Counted from the stretch's first letter, positions 8,476-17,243 are shown. The stretch: DNA of 64,000 nucleotides from an uncultured Clostridia bacterium (GCA_944384825.1 CALWUT010000018.1:186001-250000), one strand, 5' to 3'. Translations and numbers: made by a program. The notes: generated by a model from the letters alone, not told the origin.

Positions 8476-10449
8476 ATGAAAATCACTAAAAGTTTTGCTT
8501 ACATGATTTTTACAATAATTTCTTTAGTTATGTTAACGATGAGTTTCTCAGTAATTTTTTTCAGCCCTTTATTATTTTTAGTAAATACTTGTATTACCAT
8601 AATTCTCATACTGTCTTTATTTATAATATTAAAAAACTATAGTTCATATATTTTTAATATTTCTAATTCTATCCAAACTCTACTTGATACCAAAAGTCTT
8701 GAAATTATAGAAATAGTGCCTATAGCTCTAGCTATTACAAGTAATGAAAGACAAAATAGAATTTTATCATATAACAGTACTTTTAAAGAAAAGTTTTTAG
8801 ATGGTGAAGACTACTTCTATGGTACTATACAAGACCTTATAAACACTCAAATTAATGCTTTAGCTTCTAATGAAAATGAAATTCAAATAACTTTTAAAAG
8901 AAAATGCTTTAAAGTCTATTCAAAAAAAATAGATGAATTTGTAATTTTTTACTTTTGGGATAATACTGAGTACAAAACTTTAAAGAGAAGGCATATTGAT
9001 GGTAAACCTTGTATAGGCATTGCAGCTTTTGACAATAAAGAAGAACTTTTTCAATTAGTCGACGAAGAACAAAGCCTTCAACTTTTAGTATCTGTTGAAA
9101 ATATTCTTAATCGCTGGATGAATGAATCGAATGGAATTTTGAAAAAACTCGCTGATGGGAAGTACTTACTTGTATTTGAAAGACAGTACCTAAAAAAATT
9201 CATAAATAAAAAATTCGATGTAATAAATAAAATACATAACGTAAAAACAGATCCCCACAAGTTCGCTACCATATCCTGCGGAATAAGTGACGGAGCAAAA
9301 ACTCTAGAAGAAGCAAAAATTTGTGCTGAAAACGCACTTAATATGGCGCTAGGACGCGGAGGAGATCAAGTAGCAGTAAAGTCAGAAAAAGGATATGAAT
9401 TTTTCGGTGGGTCTTCACCCGGTCTAGAAAAACGAAGCAAAGTTAGAACTAGAGTAGTGGCAATGGCACTACTTGAAAAAATTCAGTCTTGTAATTCTGT
9501 GTTTATAATGGGTCATAAGTTCTCAGACTTTGACAGCGTAGGAGCTTCCGTAGGACTTTGGAGCGTTTGTACTAAATTTAATAAAAAAGCCGCATATGTA
9601 GTAGTCAATCGGGAGCAATCAATGGCTAAATCAATTTTGGATCTCGTAGATAAAAACGTAGGTTATAAAGCTATAATTTCCCCTCAAGAAGCTACTACAA
9701 AAATTACAGATAACTCTTTCTTAATAGTTGTAGACACTCATTCAGAAAAATTTTTAGAAAGTAATACGTTCTATAAACTATTTAAACACATAGCAGTTAT
9801 TGACCACCATAGAATGACTGTAGACAAAATTACCGGAGCAGATATATTCTTTCACGAACCATTTGCCTCATCCGCTTGCGAAATGGTTACTGAATTGGTT
9901 CAATATATGGGAGATAAACATCTCAAAAAATGGGAAGCAGAAAGTCTTTTGGCGGGAATTATGCTGGATACTAAAAGTTTTTCTTTGAAGTCCGGAATCC
10001 GTACTTTCGAAGCAGGTGCGTACCTTAAAAGAAAAGGAGCAGATAGTTCGGAAGTCAAAAAAATGTTTGCCGACTCTATAGAAAGTTATAAAATTAAATG
10101 TAAAATAATTGAGAGTGCAGAAATTTTTGAAAACTGTGCCATAGCTATGTACCGAGAGGAGAGTGATAATGCTCGTCTTTTATGTGCTCAGGCCGCAGAC
10201 AATTTATTAAATATTAAAAACGTTCGCGCTTCATTTGTACTTTTTAAAAATAAAGGAGGAACAGGTATTTCGTCTCGGTCTTTAGGAGATGTAAACGTTC
10301 AGCTTTTAATGGAATCTTTTGGCGGAGGAGGTCATCAAACAATGGCTGCCGGTTATATTTCCAATATAGAACCGGAAGACGTTAAGCAAAAATTAATGGA
10401 TCTTATATCTAAAAGTCTTTCTAACAATATTACAAAGAATGGAGAATAA
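8476..10449 (+). CDS. gdpP: Cyclic-di-AMP phosphodiesterase, GdpP family
   Basis: A 657-residue membrane protein: two N-terminal membrane segments, a PAS-like region (residues about 75-150), a degenerate GGDEF domain (about 170-300), then DHH and DHHA1 domains. DHH motifs are visible: GHKFSDFDSVGAS, VVDTHS, DHHR and a C-terminal GGGGHQTMAAG. GdpP enzymes hydrolyse cyclic di-AMP to pApA and so control potassium and cell-wall stress. The ATG at 8476 is preferred over an upstream TTG because the GAAGGGTGA site lies at 8459-8467. It is followed at once by rplI, the usual Firmicutes order. Confidence 0.93.
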   Translation: MKITKSFAYMIFTIISLVMLTMSFSVIFFSPLLFLVNTCITIILILSLFIILKNYSSYIFNISNSIQTLLDTKSLEIIEIVPIALAITSNERQNRILSYNSTFKEKFLDGEDYFYGTIQDLINTQINALASNENEIQITFKRKCFKVYSKKIDEFVIFYFWDNTEYKTLKRRHIDGKPCIGIAAFDNKEELFQLVDEEQSLQLLVSVENILNRWMNESNGILKKLADGKYLLVFERQYLKKFINKKFDVINKIHNVKTDPHKFATISCGISDGAKTLEEAKICAENALNMALGRGGDQVAVKSEKGYEFFGGSSPGLEKRSKVRTRVVAMALLEKIQSCNSVFIMGHKFSDFDSVGASVGLWSVCTKFNKKAAYVVVNREQSMAKSILDLVDKNVGYKAIISPQEATTKITDNSFLIVVDTHSEKFLESNTFYKLFKHIAVIDHHRMTVDKITGADIFFHEPFASSACEMVTELVQYMGDKHLKKWEAESLLAGIMLDTKSFSLKSGIRTFEAGAYLKRKGADSSEVKKMFADSIESYKIKCKIIESAEIFENCAIAMYREESDNARLLCAQAADNLLNIKNVRASFVLFKNKGGTGISSRSLGDVNVQLLMESFGGGGHQTMAAGYISNIEPEDVKQKLMDLISKSLSNNITKNGE

Positions 10450-10453
10450 AATT

Positions 10454-10903
10454 ATGCGTGTAATCTTACTTTCAGACGTCCGAGGAAGCGGTAAAAAAGG
10501 AGATATTGTTAACGTATCAGATGGATATGCAAAAAATTTTCTGATCCCTAAAAAATTGGCCAACGAAGCTACAACTCAATCTATTAAAGAACTTAAGGAT
10601 GCTCAAAAATCCCTTGAACATCAAAAAGAAGTGCAAAAAAAAGAAGCAGAAAGAGTACATAAAATTATAAATGAAAAATCCATTGTTATTCTAAGAAAAG
10701 GCGGAGAAGACGGTAAACTTTTCGGTGCAGTAACCACTAAAGATATTGCGGAACAAATAAAAAAGAATTTCGAAATAGAAATAGATAAACATAAAATAAT
10801 TTTAAGTGAAGGTAGCATAAAAACATTCGGAACTTTTAAATTTGAAATAAAAATTTTCCCGGGAATACTATCTTCAATGCTAGCAATAGTATCTGAAGAA
10901 TAA
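10454..10903 (+). CDS. rplI: 50S ribosomal protein L9
   Basis: A 149-residue L9 with the N-terminal rRNA-binding domain (MRVILLSDVRGSGKKGDIVN, then GYAKNFLIPK), a long charged connecting helix and the C-terminal GEDGKLFGAVT domain. An ATG at 10439 in the same frame overlaps the end of gdpP, but the GGAG at 10441 and the family N-terminus fix the start at 10454. The replicative helicase gene dnaB, usually next, is absent; a convergent spore-coat operon follows instead. Confidence 0.97.
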   Translation: MRVILLSDVRGSGKKGDIVNVSDGYAKNFLIPKKLANEATTQSIKELKDAQKSLEHQKEVQKKEAERVHKIINEKSIVILRKGGEDGKLFGAVTTKDIAEQIKKNFEIEIDKHKIILSEGSIKTFGTFKFEIKIFPGILSSMLAIVSEE

Positions 10904-10959
10904 GCTTCTTAGCAATATCCAAACTTACAATTTAAATAACTGTATTTATAAATAAATAT

Positions 10960-10984
10960 CCCCTCCGTTTTAATCCTGGAGGGG
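10960..10984. terminator. GC-rich hairpin between convergent rplI and cotJC
   Basis: CCCCTCC at 10960-10966 pairs with GGAGGGG at 10978-10984 (7 G/C-rich pairs, 11-base loop). It sits in the 90-base gap between convergent genes. The flanks are A/T-rich without a clean T run on either side, so it is a plausible but not classical bidirectional terminator. Confidence 0.55.
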
Positions 10985-10993
10985 TGTAAAAAT

Positions 10994-11608
10994 TTATTTG
11001 CAACGTTTTTTACATTTATCAAAGTTGGGATTGAAAGCATAAAAATTTTTACTATCTAATTTATCTGTACATATACGCAATCCCTCACCGAATCTTTGAT
11101 AATGTACTATTTCTCTTTCTCTTAAAAATCTTATTGGATCTTTTACATCAGGGTCATCGCAAAAACGCAGTATATTATCATATGTACTTCTAGCTTTTTG
11201 TTCTGCTGCTAGATCTTCATGTAGATCCGTTATAGGATCACCCTTAACTTGCATGCTTGCTGCCGTATAAGATTGACCACTAGCAGATGTCGGATATACT
11301 CCTGTAGTATGATCTACAAAGTAATCTTCAAATCCTCCTTTTTTTATTTCTTCGGGTGTAAGATTTTTAGTAAGTTGATATACAATAGCTCCTATCATTT
11401 CCAAATGTCCTAATTCTTCTGTTCCTATATCAGTAAGTATAGCTTTAAGCTCAGGATAAGGCATTGAAAATCTTTGACTTAAATATCTCAAAGATGCTCC
11501 AAGTTCTCCGTCAGGGCCTCCATACTGAGTTATTATTATTTTGGCCAAAGCGGGATTTGTATTTTTAATATTTATCGGATACTGAAGTTTTTTCTCATAA
11601 ACCCACAT
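10994..11608 (-). CDS. cotJC: Spore coat protein CotJC, manganese-catalase family
   Basis: A 204-residue ferritin-like protein of the manganese catalase family. Metal-ligand helices are visible as EELGHLEMIGAI, an internal EQKARSTY segment and REREIVHYQRFGE. CotJC belongs to the inner coat of the forespore and may detoxify peroxide. It is the third gene of the cotJABC operon, with its start overlapping the cotJB stop by one base. The C-terminus is rich in Cys, Lys and Phe, as in other CotJC proteins. Confidence 0.95.
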   Translation of the reverse strand: MWVYEKKLQYPINIKNTNPALAKIIITQYGGPDGELGASLRYLSQRFSMPYPELKAILTDIGTEELGHLEMIGAIVYQLTKNLTPEEIKKGGFEDYFVDHTTGVYPTSASGQSYTAASMQVKGDPITDLHEDLAAEQKARSTYDNILRFCDDPDVKDPIRFLREREIVHYQRFGEGLRICTDKLDSKNFYAFNPNFDKCKKRCK

Positions 11609-11865
11609 TATTCTTCCCCCTTATCGTTGTTCCAAGGCCAAGGATCAGATATCCAGCCCCACTGGTTTTTCTCTTTATTTCTTGGAGTTAAGGGTCCATA
11701 CTCTTTCTCATATTCTTCTCTTAGCATTTTTGATTTACGCTTATAGCTACTAAGTTTATCGTTTACTTCTTCATCATATGGATGAGTATCCATAAATAGG
11801 TTAAGCTCTACTATTGCAAAATCTAAAGCAGCAATACGTCTTAACATCACTTCTTGATCAGTCAT
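11608..11865 (-). CDS. cotJB: Spore coat protein CotJB
   Basis: An 85-residue CotJB protein, recognised by its helical core (ALDFAIVELNLFMDTHPYDE) and the C-terminal YGPLTPRNKEKNQWGWISDP, with the WPWNN tail. It lies between cotJA and cotJC with overlapping ends (8 bases with cotJA), so the three are one transcript. It is required with CotJA and CotJC for assembly into the spore coat; no catalytic function is known. Confidence 0.95.
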   Translation of the reverse strand: MTDQEVMLRRIAALDFAIVELNLFMDTHPYDEEVNDKLSSYKRKSKMLREEYEKEYGPLTPRNKEKNQWGWISDPWPWNNDKGEE

Positions 11866-12070
11866 TTTTTACACCTCCACATTTACACGGCATAAAAGGT
11901 TTGTTAAGCTCCGGAAACATCGTTCCTGCACATATTCCTTGTTCAGGACTGTAAATTTCTAAATCATTACCTGTCTGATATGGTACATAAGCCATAGTAA
12001 CCGTGGGATTTTCCGGCAGCGGAGAAATTCCATACTCCCTTGCTTTTAATTCAAAAATTAATTTATTCAT
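11858..12070 (-). CDS. cotJA: Spore coat-associated protein CotJA
   Basis: A 70-residue CotJA protein with the family signature MAYVPYQ followed by YSPEQGICAGTMFPELNKPF. The start is the ATG preceded by an AGGAG site 6 bases upstream. It heads the cotJABC operon, which is normally transcribed in the mother cell by sigma-E; I looked for a sigma-E promoter upstream and saw nothing convincing. The C-terminal MPCKCGG could bind metal. Confidence 0.93.
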   Translation of the reverse strand: MNKLIFELKAREYGISPLPENPTVTMAYVPYQTGNDLEIYSPEQGICAGTMFPELNKPFMPCKCGGVKND

Positions 12071-12185
12071 ATAAACTCTCCTATTCTTTAATTAATTATA
12101 AATACTGTACTTTCAGCTATCTCCGATACTTTCCACTACATTGTTCTTATACATTAATTATTATATGAGGTTATGCAATTTAGAG

Positions 12186-13010
12186 TTACTGTTCTTTGTT
12201 AATATAATAAGTCTCCATTTTCGCAACGCACGAATACATCGCCCAAGCTAAAAAACCAAGAACTATTATTCCCGTCATGACCAAATCCATTTTAAATACT
12301 TGACCCCCGTATACAATCAAATAACCTATTCCGCTTTCAGATACTAAGAACTCTCCAGTTATGACGCCTATAAGCGACATACCTACATTTATTTTAAGAG
12401 TAGAAATAATATTGCCAATATTCGATGGAAGTACCAATTTAAAAAATATTTGAGACTTATTAGCTCCGAAAGATTTCATTAATAAAATTTTGTCCTTGCT
12501 TACCTCTCTAAACCCATTAAGTACATTCATTACCGATATAATTACAGATACTAAAAGTGCCATTAAAATAATAGATCCCATTCCTGCGCCCATCCAAACT
12601 ATAATAATGGGTCCTAATGCAACCTTTGGAAGAGCATTTAAAACAACTAAATATGGCTCTGCCACTCTGAATGAAAATGGAAACCACCATATAAAAGTCG
12701 CGATAAGTATTCCTAAAGTAGTTCCTAAGGCAAATCCTACTATCGTTTCAGTTACTGTATAAATAACGTTATTCCAAAGCTGCCCTGAAATATATAAGGT
12801 ATAAAAAGTGTTTATAACTCTCGAAGGCGAACTCATAAGGAAGCTGTCAATTATTTTAAGTCTTGATAATAATTCCCATAAAGCTATAATCAAAAACAAA
12901 ATTCCTATTTGGAAAAATTTAATTTTTAACAAATTTTTTCTATGGCTTTTAAGAAATAAAATATGTTCTTTTGAATATTTATTACTTGCCTTTATCTTTT
13001 CTTTCATCAT
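12186..13010 (-). CDS. ABC transporter permease, SsuC/ThiX (NitT/TauT) type
   Basis: A 274-residue inner-membrane permease with six predicted membrane helices and the BPD-type cytoplasmic loop (KSFGANKSQIFFKLVLPSNI). It overlaps the ATPase gene by 29 bases and is third in an ATPase/permease/binding-protein set. The family imports taurine, alkanesulfonates, nitrate or thiamine precursors. Substrate cannot be assigned from the sequence. The two adjacent ATGs (13010, 13007) follow a GGAGTGA site, and either may be used. Confidence 0.9.
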   Translation of the reverse strand: MMKEKIKASNKYSKEHILFLKSHRKNLLKIKFFQIGILFLIIALWELLSRLKIIDSFLMSSPSRVINTFYTLYISGQLWNNVIYTVTETIVGFALGTTLGILIATFIWWFPFSFRVAEPYLVVLNALPKVALGPIIIVWMGAGMGSIILMALLVSVIISVMNVLNGFREVSKDKILLMKSFGANKSQIFFKLVLPSNIGNIISTLKINVGMSLIGVITGEFLVSESGIGYLIVYGGQVFKMDLVMTGIIVLGFLAWAMYSCVAKMETYYINKEQ

Positions 13011-13773
13011 TTAGCTCACTCCAGATAATATCAAAGTATTCATTAAATTTTTCTTTCTTCCTCTTTTCTTTAATTTGAATCTTAGAATCTCCAAAATCGA
13101 TTATAAGTATTTTTCTTATCTCACTAGGACGCTTTGAAAATATTACTACTCTATCCGATAAAGTTACCGCTTCAGAAATATCATGAGTTACCAATATTGC
13201 GGTTTTTTGTTCTCCTTTAATTATATCCCATACCTCTTCAGATAAATTTATACGAGTTTGAAAATCAAGAGCAGAAAAAGGTTCATCAAGAAGTAAAATT
13301 TGAGGCTTTACCGCTAAAGTACGTATCAGCGCTACCTTTTGACGCATTCCACCTGATAATTGATTAGGATAGTAATTTCTAAATTTTCCAAGTTCATATT
13401 TATCAATCAATTCCTGTGCATAGCTGTAAGATTCTTCATCAAGAATTTTTTTAATCTCTAATCCCAAAAGAACATTTTGCTCTATAGTTCTCCACTCAAA
13501 AAGATAATCACGCTGAAGCATATATCCTATATCTGTTCCCGAAATATTCTTACATTTTTTATTAAGTCTAACTTCTCCTGCCGAAGGTTTTATAAGTCCG
13601 GAAACAATCGATAAAATCGTACTTTTCCCGCATCCGCTGGGGCCTACAATGCTTAAAAACTCTCCATTATAAATATCTAAATTTATATTCTTTACAGCAA
13701 CTGTTTCTTGCTCTAATGTATGGTATTGCATTTTTATGTCTTTAAGCTCCAAAATTTTTTCTTTTAATTCCAT
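12982..13773 (-). CDS. ABC transporter ATP-binding protein, SsuB/TauB type
   Basis: A 263-residue ATPase with Walker A (GPSGCGKST), signature (LSGGMRQKVALIR), Walker B (LLLDEPFSALD) and H-loop (THDI). It is the middle gene of the NitT/TauT-type importer: 18 bases downstream of the binding-protein gene and overlapping the permease gene. The Q-loop region (MLQRDYLFEWRT) is typical of SsuB-like proteins. Confidence 0.92.
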   Translation of the reverse strand: MELKEKILELKDIKMQYHTLEQETVAVKNINLDIYNGEFLSIVGPSGCGKSTILSIVSGLIKPSAGEVRLNKKCKNISGTDIGYMLQRDYLFEWRTIEQNVLLGLEIKKILDEESYSYAQELIDKYELGKFRNYYPNQLSGGMRQKVALIRTLAVKPQILLLDEPFSALDFQTRINLSEEVWDIIKGEQKTAILVTHDISEAVTLSDRVVIFSKRPSEIRKILIIDFGDSKIQIKEKRKKEKFNEYFDIIWSELNDERKDKGK

Positions 13774-13791
13774 AAAGCTTTCACCGCCTCT

Positions 13792-14826
13792 TTATTCTAA
13801 ACTTATCTCATTTACTGAATTCTCCGCAAATTTATTATTAACTAGTGCGTTAAAGTCCACTTTTTCATCCAGCTCTCCTGCTTCTTTCATTATCTCCTGC
13901 ATAAGTTCAAAAGACGAATCATCTATTATCGGATTTGAACACCATACTTGACTCAACATATAATTTTTAACGCACTCTATCAGTAAATCTAAAGACGTAT
14001 CTACAAAATAAGGAAGAATAGTCTTAGCTATTTCCTCCGCTGTGTGGCTTTGAATCCATAATTGTGCACTGTAAATGGCACTCGTAAAGGACTGAATGAT
14101 TTCCGGATTTTTTTTAATATATTCCCGCGAAGCACAGTAAGCTGTGTACGAAATCAGATCGCATTCCAGACCTAACGGCCTTAAAATGTAAAATGACTTT
14201 TCTTTTTGAAAAAGAGTAGCTGTAGGCTCAAATAGGCATACATAATCTCCTATCCCTCTGCTAAACGCTATACCCATCAAGTTGAACTGAATGTTATTTA
14301 AAATAGTAACGTCAGTTTGAAGATTAAAACCTTTATTTTTAAGTATATATTCAAGCGTCATTTCAGGTACGCCGCCTTTACGCCCCGCAATTATGCTTTT
14401 TCCCTTCAAGTCCTCCCATCTAAACTCACTTTCTCTACCTACAAGAAAGCTTCCATCCCTCTGAGTAAGCTGAGAAAATATCATCGGATAATTTTCCTTG
14501 CCTTGACTGTAAACACTTATTACAGACGAAGTCCCTAAGAGTCCAATATCCGCTTGACCAGATAAAATAGCAGTCATTGTCCTATCGGATCCGTCGGCCG
14601 AAGTAAGCTTTATATCTAAAGAACGATCCTTAAAATAACCAAGTTCCATCGCGACGTACTGAGGTGCATAAAATACAGATCTCGTAACCTCATTTAAACG
14701 TACTTGTCTCACTCCGGATTTATTTCCATAAGAACATGAAATCAGAAACATCATAGAAATACCTAATAAAATCAAAAAGATATGTAAACCAATTAATCTA
14801 TTATTTATTTTCAATAGCAACACCAA
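13792..14826 (-). CDS. NMT1/THI5-like substrate-binding lipoprotein
   Basis: A 344-residue type 2 binding protein. The N-terminus has a hydrophobic signal segment ending in the lipobox LISC, so the mature protein is probably a lipoprotein tethered outside the membrane. The fold features FYAPQYVAMELGYF and LSGQADIGLLGTSS are typical of the NMT1/THI5-SsuA group. It leads its importer operon. The start codon is uncertain: TTG at 14826 is the longest choice, with further GTG/TTG codons just inside and no strong ribosome site. No thiamine riboswitch is visible upstream, which weakens a thiamine-precursor role. Confidence 0.85.
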   Translation of the reverse strand: MVLLLKINNRLIGLHIFLILLGISMMFLISCSYGNKSGVRQVRLNEVTRSVFYAPQYVAMELGYFKDRSLDIKLTSADGSDRTMTAILSGQADIGLLGTSSVISVYSQGKENYPMIFSQLTQRDGSFLVGRESEFRWEDLKGKSIIAGRKGGVPEMTLEYILKNKGFNLQTDVTILNNIQFNLMGIAFSRGIGDYVCLFEPTATLFQKEKSFYILRPLGLECDLISYTAYCASREYIKKNPEIIQSFTSAIYSAQLWIQSHTAEEIAKTILPYFVDTSLDLLIECVKNYMLSQVWCSNPIIDDSSFELMQEIMKEAGELDEKVDFNALVNNKFAENSVNEISLE

Positions 14827-15001
14827 CTTTAAGATTAAGCGTCACTAGTATATTATCAAAAAAATCACAAAATGTTACTGTAATTTACAATAATAATCTA
14901 AATTTAGTAATCTAAAGTCATCATATAACATCAGTCTCTTACAAAAAATCTAATAATATGATAAAATATTATAGAAAAATCAAATAACAGGAGGGATGTT
15001 T

Positions 15002-15253
15002 ATGAATATTATTAAAATTTTCTCTATTTTTCTTGGAATTTTAACTATATCTTTTACGCCATGCAATTATTGTTCAGCAGCAAAATCTAATGGTTATATA
15101 TATGAAGTATTAGATGAAAAAAACAAAACTGCAAAATTAGTCGGAATTAGTAATCCCGAAGTTACTACTGTTCCTGGAGTTATAAATGACTATAAAATTA
15201 CAGAATTAGATAGAAATTCTTTTTTTATAAAACTATCACAGTTTCCACATTGA
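15002..15253 (+). CDS. BspA-like leucine-rich-repeat protein, N-terminal part (split gene)
   Basis: This short frame begins after an excellent AGGAGG site (14989-14994) and encodes a signal peptide (MNIIKIFSIFLGILTISF, ending near CSA) plus the start of a BspA-type repeat region (GYIYEVLDEKNKTAKLVG, then DYKITELDRNSFF). It stops soon after a run of seven T residues (15220-15226). The other frame downstream of that run continues the same kind of repeat, so 15002-15945 looks like one secreted leucine-rich-repeat gene broken by a 1-base change. The ATG at 14996 lies too close to the ribosome site to be used. Confidence 0.7.
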   Translation: MNIIKIFSIFLGILTISFTPCNYCSAAKSNGYIYEVLDEKNKTAKLVGISNPEVTTVPGVINDYKITELDRNSFFIKLSQFPH

Positions 15254-15945
15254 AGGATTATGCAGGTCATATCGCTATAAAGACAATAAGCTATATAACC
15301 GTCCCTATTATACTTGGTATATTTCTACTAGCTGCAGAAAATAATATTTGGAGAGGAAGTTTATATAAGTTTTATTCTCCAATTCGTTCCATTAATTTAC
15401 CTTACTGTACAGAAATTTCCTCGAAAGGTTGGAGCATTTTCACTCGTTGCGATAATTTAGAAACCATCAATCTTGAAAATTGCAAAAATTTTAAAGAATC
15501 GCTTGCTAATCTCAATAAACTTCAATCTGTTTCATTACAATCATGCGATGATATACCTTATGCATGTTTTCGGAAATGTGGTAATTTAAAGAACGTAAAT
15601 TTAAATAATTGTAAAACCATAAATAAGTATGCTTTTGAATCTTGTAAGTCATTAAAACAACTTGATCTTCCCAAGTGCACAAAAATTGGTGACAATGCAT
15701 TTCAAGACTCCGCGATACAAACTTTGCATACTCCTAATTTACAAACTATACAAAATGGAACTTTTGAAAATTGTAAAAACTTAAAGGAAATTAACCTCCA
15801 AAACTGTAAAGAAATTGGTAACTATGTATTTTTGAACTGCCAAAAATTAGAAACCTTAATTGTTCCATCATCCTGTAAAATAGATAAACTAGGACTCCCG
15901 ATTGAAAGAATTATTAGTAAACAATTAAAAATAATATTTGTATGA
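15250..15945 (+). CDS. BspA-like leucine-rich-repeat protein, C-terminal part (split gene)
   Basis: A 231-codon frame made mainly of cysteine-containing LRR_5/BspA repeats (for example LKQLDLPKCTKIGDNAFQ and LKEINLQNCKEIGNYVF). BspA-type repeats occur in surface proteins of gut and oral anaerobes and in trichomonads and mediate binding to other cells. The nominal start is a TTG overlapping the upstream stop, with no ribosome site. Codons before it (15221 on) read KTITVSTL in frame, so this is better read as the continuation of the 15002 gene after a frameshift at the T7 run. A strong terminator follows. Confidence 0.7.
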   Translation: MKDYAGHIAIKTISYITVPIILGIFLLAAENNIWRGSLYKFYSPIRSINLPYCTEISSKGWSIFTRCDNLETINLENCKNFKESLANLNKLQSVSLQSCDDIPYACFRKCGNLKNVNLNNCKTINKYAFESCKSLKQLDLPKCTKIGDNAFQDSAIQTLHTPNLQTIQNGTFENCKNLKEINLQNCKEIGNYVFLNCQKLETLIVPSSCKIDKLGLPIERIISKQLKIIFV

Positions 15946-15984
15946 TTATTATAATCCGTTCAACATTTTAAATAAAAATAAATT

Positions 15985-16010
15985 TCCACGCGTAAAACGC
16001 GTGGATTTTT
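15985..16010 (+). terminator. Rho-independent terminator after the BspA-like gene
   Basis: TCCACGCGT at 15985-15993 pairs with ACGCGTGGA at 15997-16005 across an AAA loop, followed by five T residues. A textbook intrinsic terminator in the plus direction. Confidence 0.9.
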
Positions 16011-16091
16011 ATACAAAATGAAGAATTTTGTGTAACATACGCACTATTTACAAAGCTAATGATAAGTTGAATATTTAATTCCACAATTCGC

Positions 16092-16472
16092 TTAACGTCT
16101 AGCTTCTTTCCCCATTTTTACTTCAATATATGATTCCGCTGCAATTTTGTCCATGTTACGCGTACGGCATCCAACATCTAATTCCAAAATGCATAACAAA
16201 TCACGATATTTGGCATAATCATTAAGGTTCACACCACAAGCTTTGGCATATTTTTGTAAAGCTTTAAATTCAGCATCAGTAAGAGTTGATTTCTCAGTAA
16301 TTAAACTGTTTCCAAAAATATATTTGGTCGTGTAATTTACTAATTTAGTAATTGCTTCTTGGATATTACGAATTGATTCAGGACAATCTTTTTTGTTATT
16401 AACAATAAAGCTCATAAATTCAGACTCTTGGTCTGTTAACCAGCCTTGAAATTTTTTCGAAATAATTGACAT
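16092..16472 (-). CDS. Hypothetical protein under a TA-repeat promoter
   Basis: A 126-residue protein not recognised as any family. It is mostly helical, soluble, with no signal peptide or membrane segment, and has a central LTDAEFKALQKYAKACGVN stretch and a basic C-terminus. A longer frame to 16559 runs through the promoter and TA repeat and is not credible. The ATG at 16472 follows an AAAGGTG site, with a spacing somewhat longer than usual. What makes it notable is its promoter, whose -35/-10 spacer is a TA repeat (see 16531-16559). Function unknown. Confidence 0.6.
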   Translation of the reverse strand: MSIISKKFQGWLTDQESEFMSFIVNNKKDCPESIRNIQEAITKLVNYTTKYIFGNSLITEKSTLTDAEFKALQKYAKACGVNLNDYAKYRDLLCILELDVGCRTRNMDKIAAESYIEVKMGKEARR

Positions 16473-16530
16473 AAAACATCCGCACCTTTCTTTTTTTATT
16501 AATATAATAGGTTTTTTCAAACCTGTAAAC

Positions 16531-16559
16531 ATTATATATATATATATATATATAGTCAA
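16531..16559 (-). promoter_or_regulatory. Promoter with a TA-repeat spacer
   Basis: Read on the minus strand, TTGACT (16559-16554) and TATAAT (16536-16531) are separated by exactly 17 bases (16553-16537), and the whole spacer is alternating A/T. Loss or gain of TA units would change the spacer by 2 bases, as in known phase-variable promoters of other bacteria. In this read the spacer is at the optimal length. Confidence 0.75.
16533..16554. repeat. TA dinucleotide tract (11 units)
   Basis: Uninterrupted alternating TA over 22 bases, overlapping both boxes and filling the spacer of the minus-strand promoter. It is the longest simple dinucleotide repeat I noticed in the window. Confidence 0.9.
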
Positions 16560-16592
16560 GTGTTTTTTGAAAATTTGTGAATAATTTACAAA

Positions 16593-17243
16593 TCAATCTT
16601 TAGCACTTAAACTCAATCCTCCGTTAGTAGAATAAAATTTCGGTACATTTCCTAGTATAATCGTCTCTGAAATAAGTACGTTTGTACTGAAATCTTCCGC
16701 GCAGGAACATCCCGGTACCATTACGCTTATTCTCGTATGAACATACAAATATATCTGATAAATCGTTTGGTTAATACCTGCATCTCGAAACTGGCTTTTA
16801 AATTCCGTAGCTACGCTTCCCGTGAGTGATAAGCAAAGTGGAACTCCAGGTCCCACTCCATTTAACATTTCAATGCCCGTTAAAGTACCCAATGGAATCT
16901 TCATCTTACTCTCTTTTAGGGAAGAAAATTTATTCTGTATTGAAAGACCTACTTTTGATTTTAATTTGTTAACTTTTTCCATGTCTGACAAAAGTCCAAT
17001 TAGTTCTCCGTTTTCTCGTTTCTCCAATCTTACAATTTCATTATACATCCCCTTGTTTCCCGAAATTTCTTCAAGTACAGCTTCATTAATTACATCTGTT
17101 GAAACTATCCTTGCTTTGCTTAAACATATGTTTTTCACTATAGGTTTGAATTGAAAATGTAAAAATAAAAGAACTGTTAAAGATATAAATATGACAATTA
17201 ACAATTTCTTTTTATGTTTTAATTTGTTGAATTTTCTTTTCAA
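16593..17243 (-). CDS. yunB: Sporulation protein YunB
   Basis: A 216-residue YunB-family protein: one N-terminal membrane segment after a Lys/Arg-rich start, then an extracytoplasmic domain with the conserved IPLGTLTGIEMLNGVGPGVP and VMVPGCSCAEDFSTNV stretches. YunB is expressed under sigma-E and needed for efficient sporulation; its biochemical role is unknown. The start is a TTG with an AGGTGA site 6 bases upstream. Together with cotJABC it supports a spore-forming lineage. Confidence 0.92.
   Translation of the reverse strand: MKRKFNKLKHKKKLLIVIFISLTVLLFLHFQFKPIVKNICLSKARIVSTDVINEAVLEEISGNKGMYNEIVRLEKRENGELIGLLSDMEKVNKLKSKVGLSIQNKFSSLKESKMKIPLGTLTGIEMLNGVGPGVPLCLSLTGSVATEFKSQFRDAGINQTIYQIYLYVHTRISVMVPGCSCAEDFSTNVLISETIILGNVPKFYSTNGGLSLSAKD

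Noticed and set aside
12071..12180. Sigma-E promoter upstream of cotJA
   Set aside because: A CATATAAT-like box can be found but no -35 element at the right spacing; too weak to list.
14827..15001. Thiamine (TPP) riboswitch upstream of the NMT1/THI5-like importer
   Set aside because: The conserved CUGAGA and ACCUGAUCUGGAUAAUGCC-type boxes are absent on the minus strand.
16473..16559. Longer N-terminus for the hypothetical gene ending at 16092
   Set aside because: The extension is translated from the promoter and its TA repeat (YIYIYI), so it would be untranscribed.
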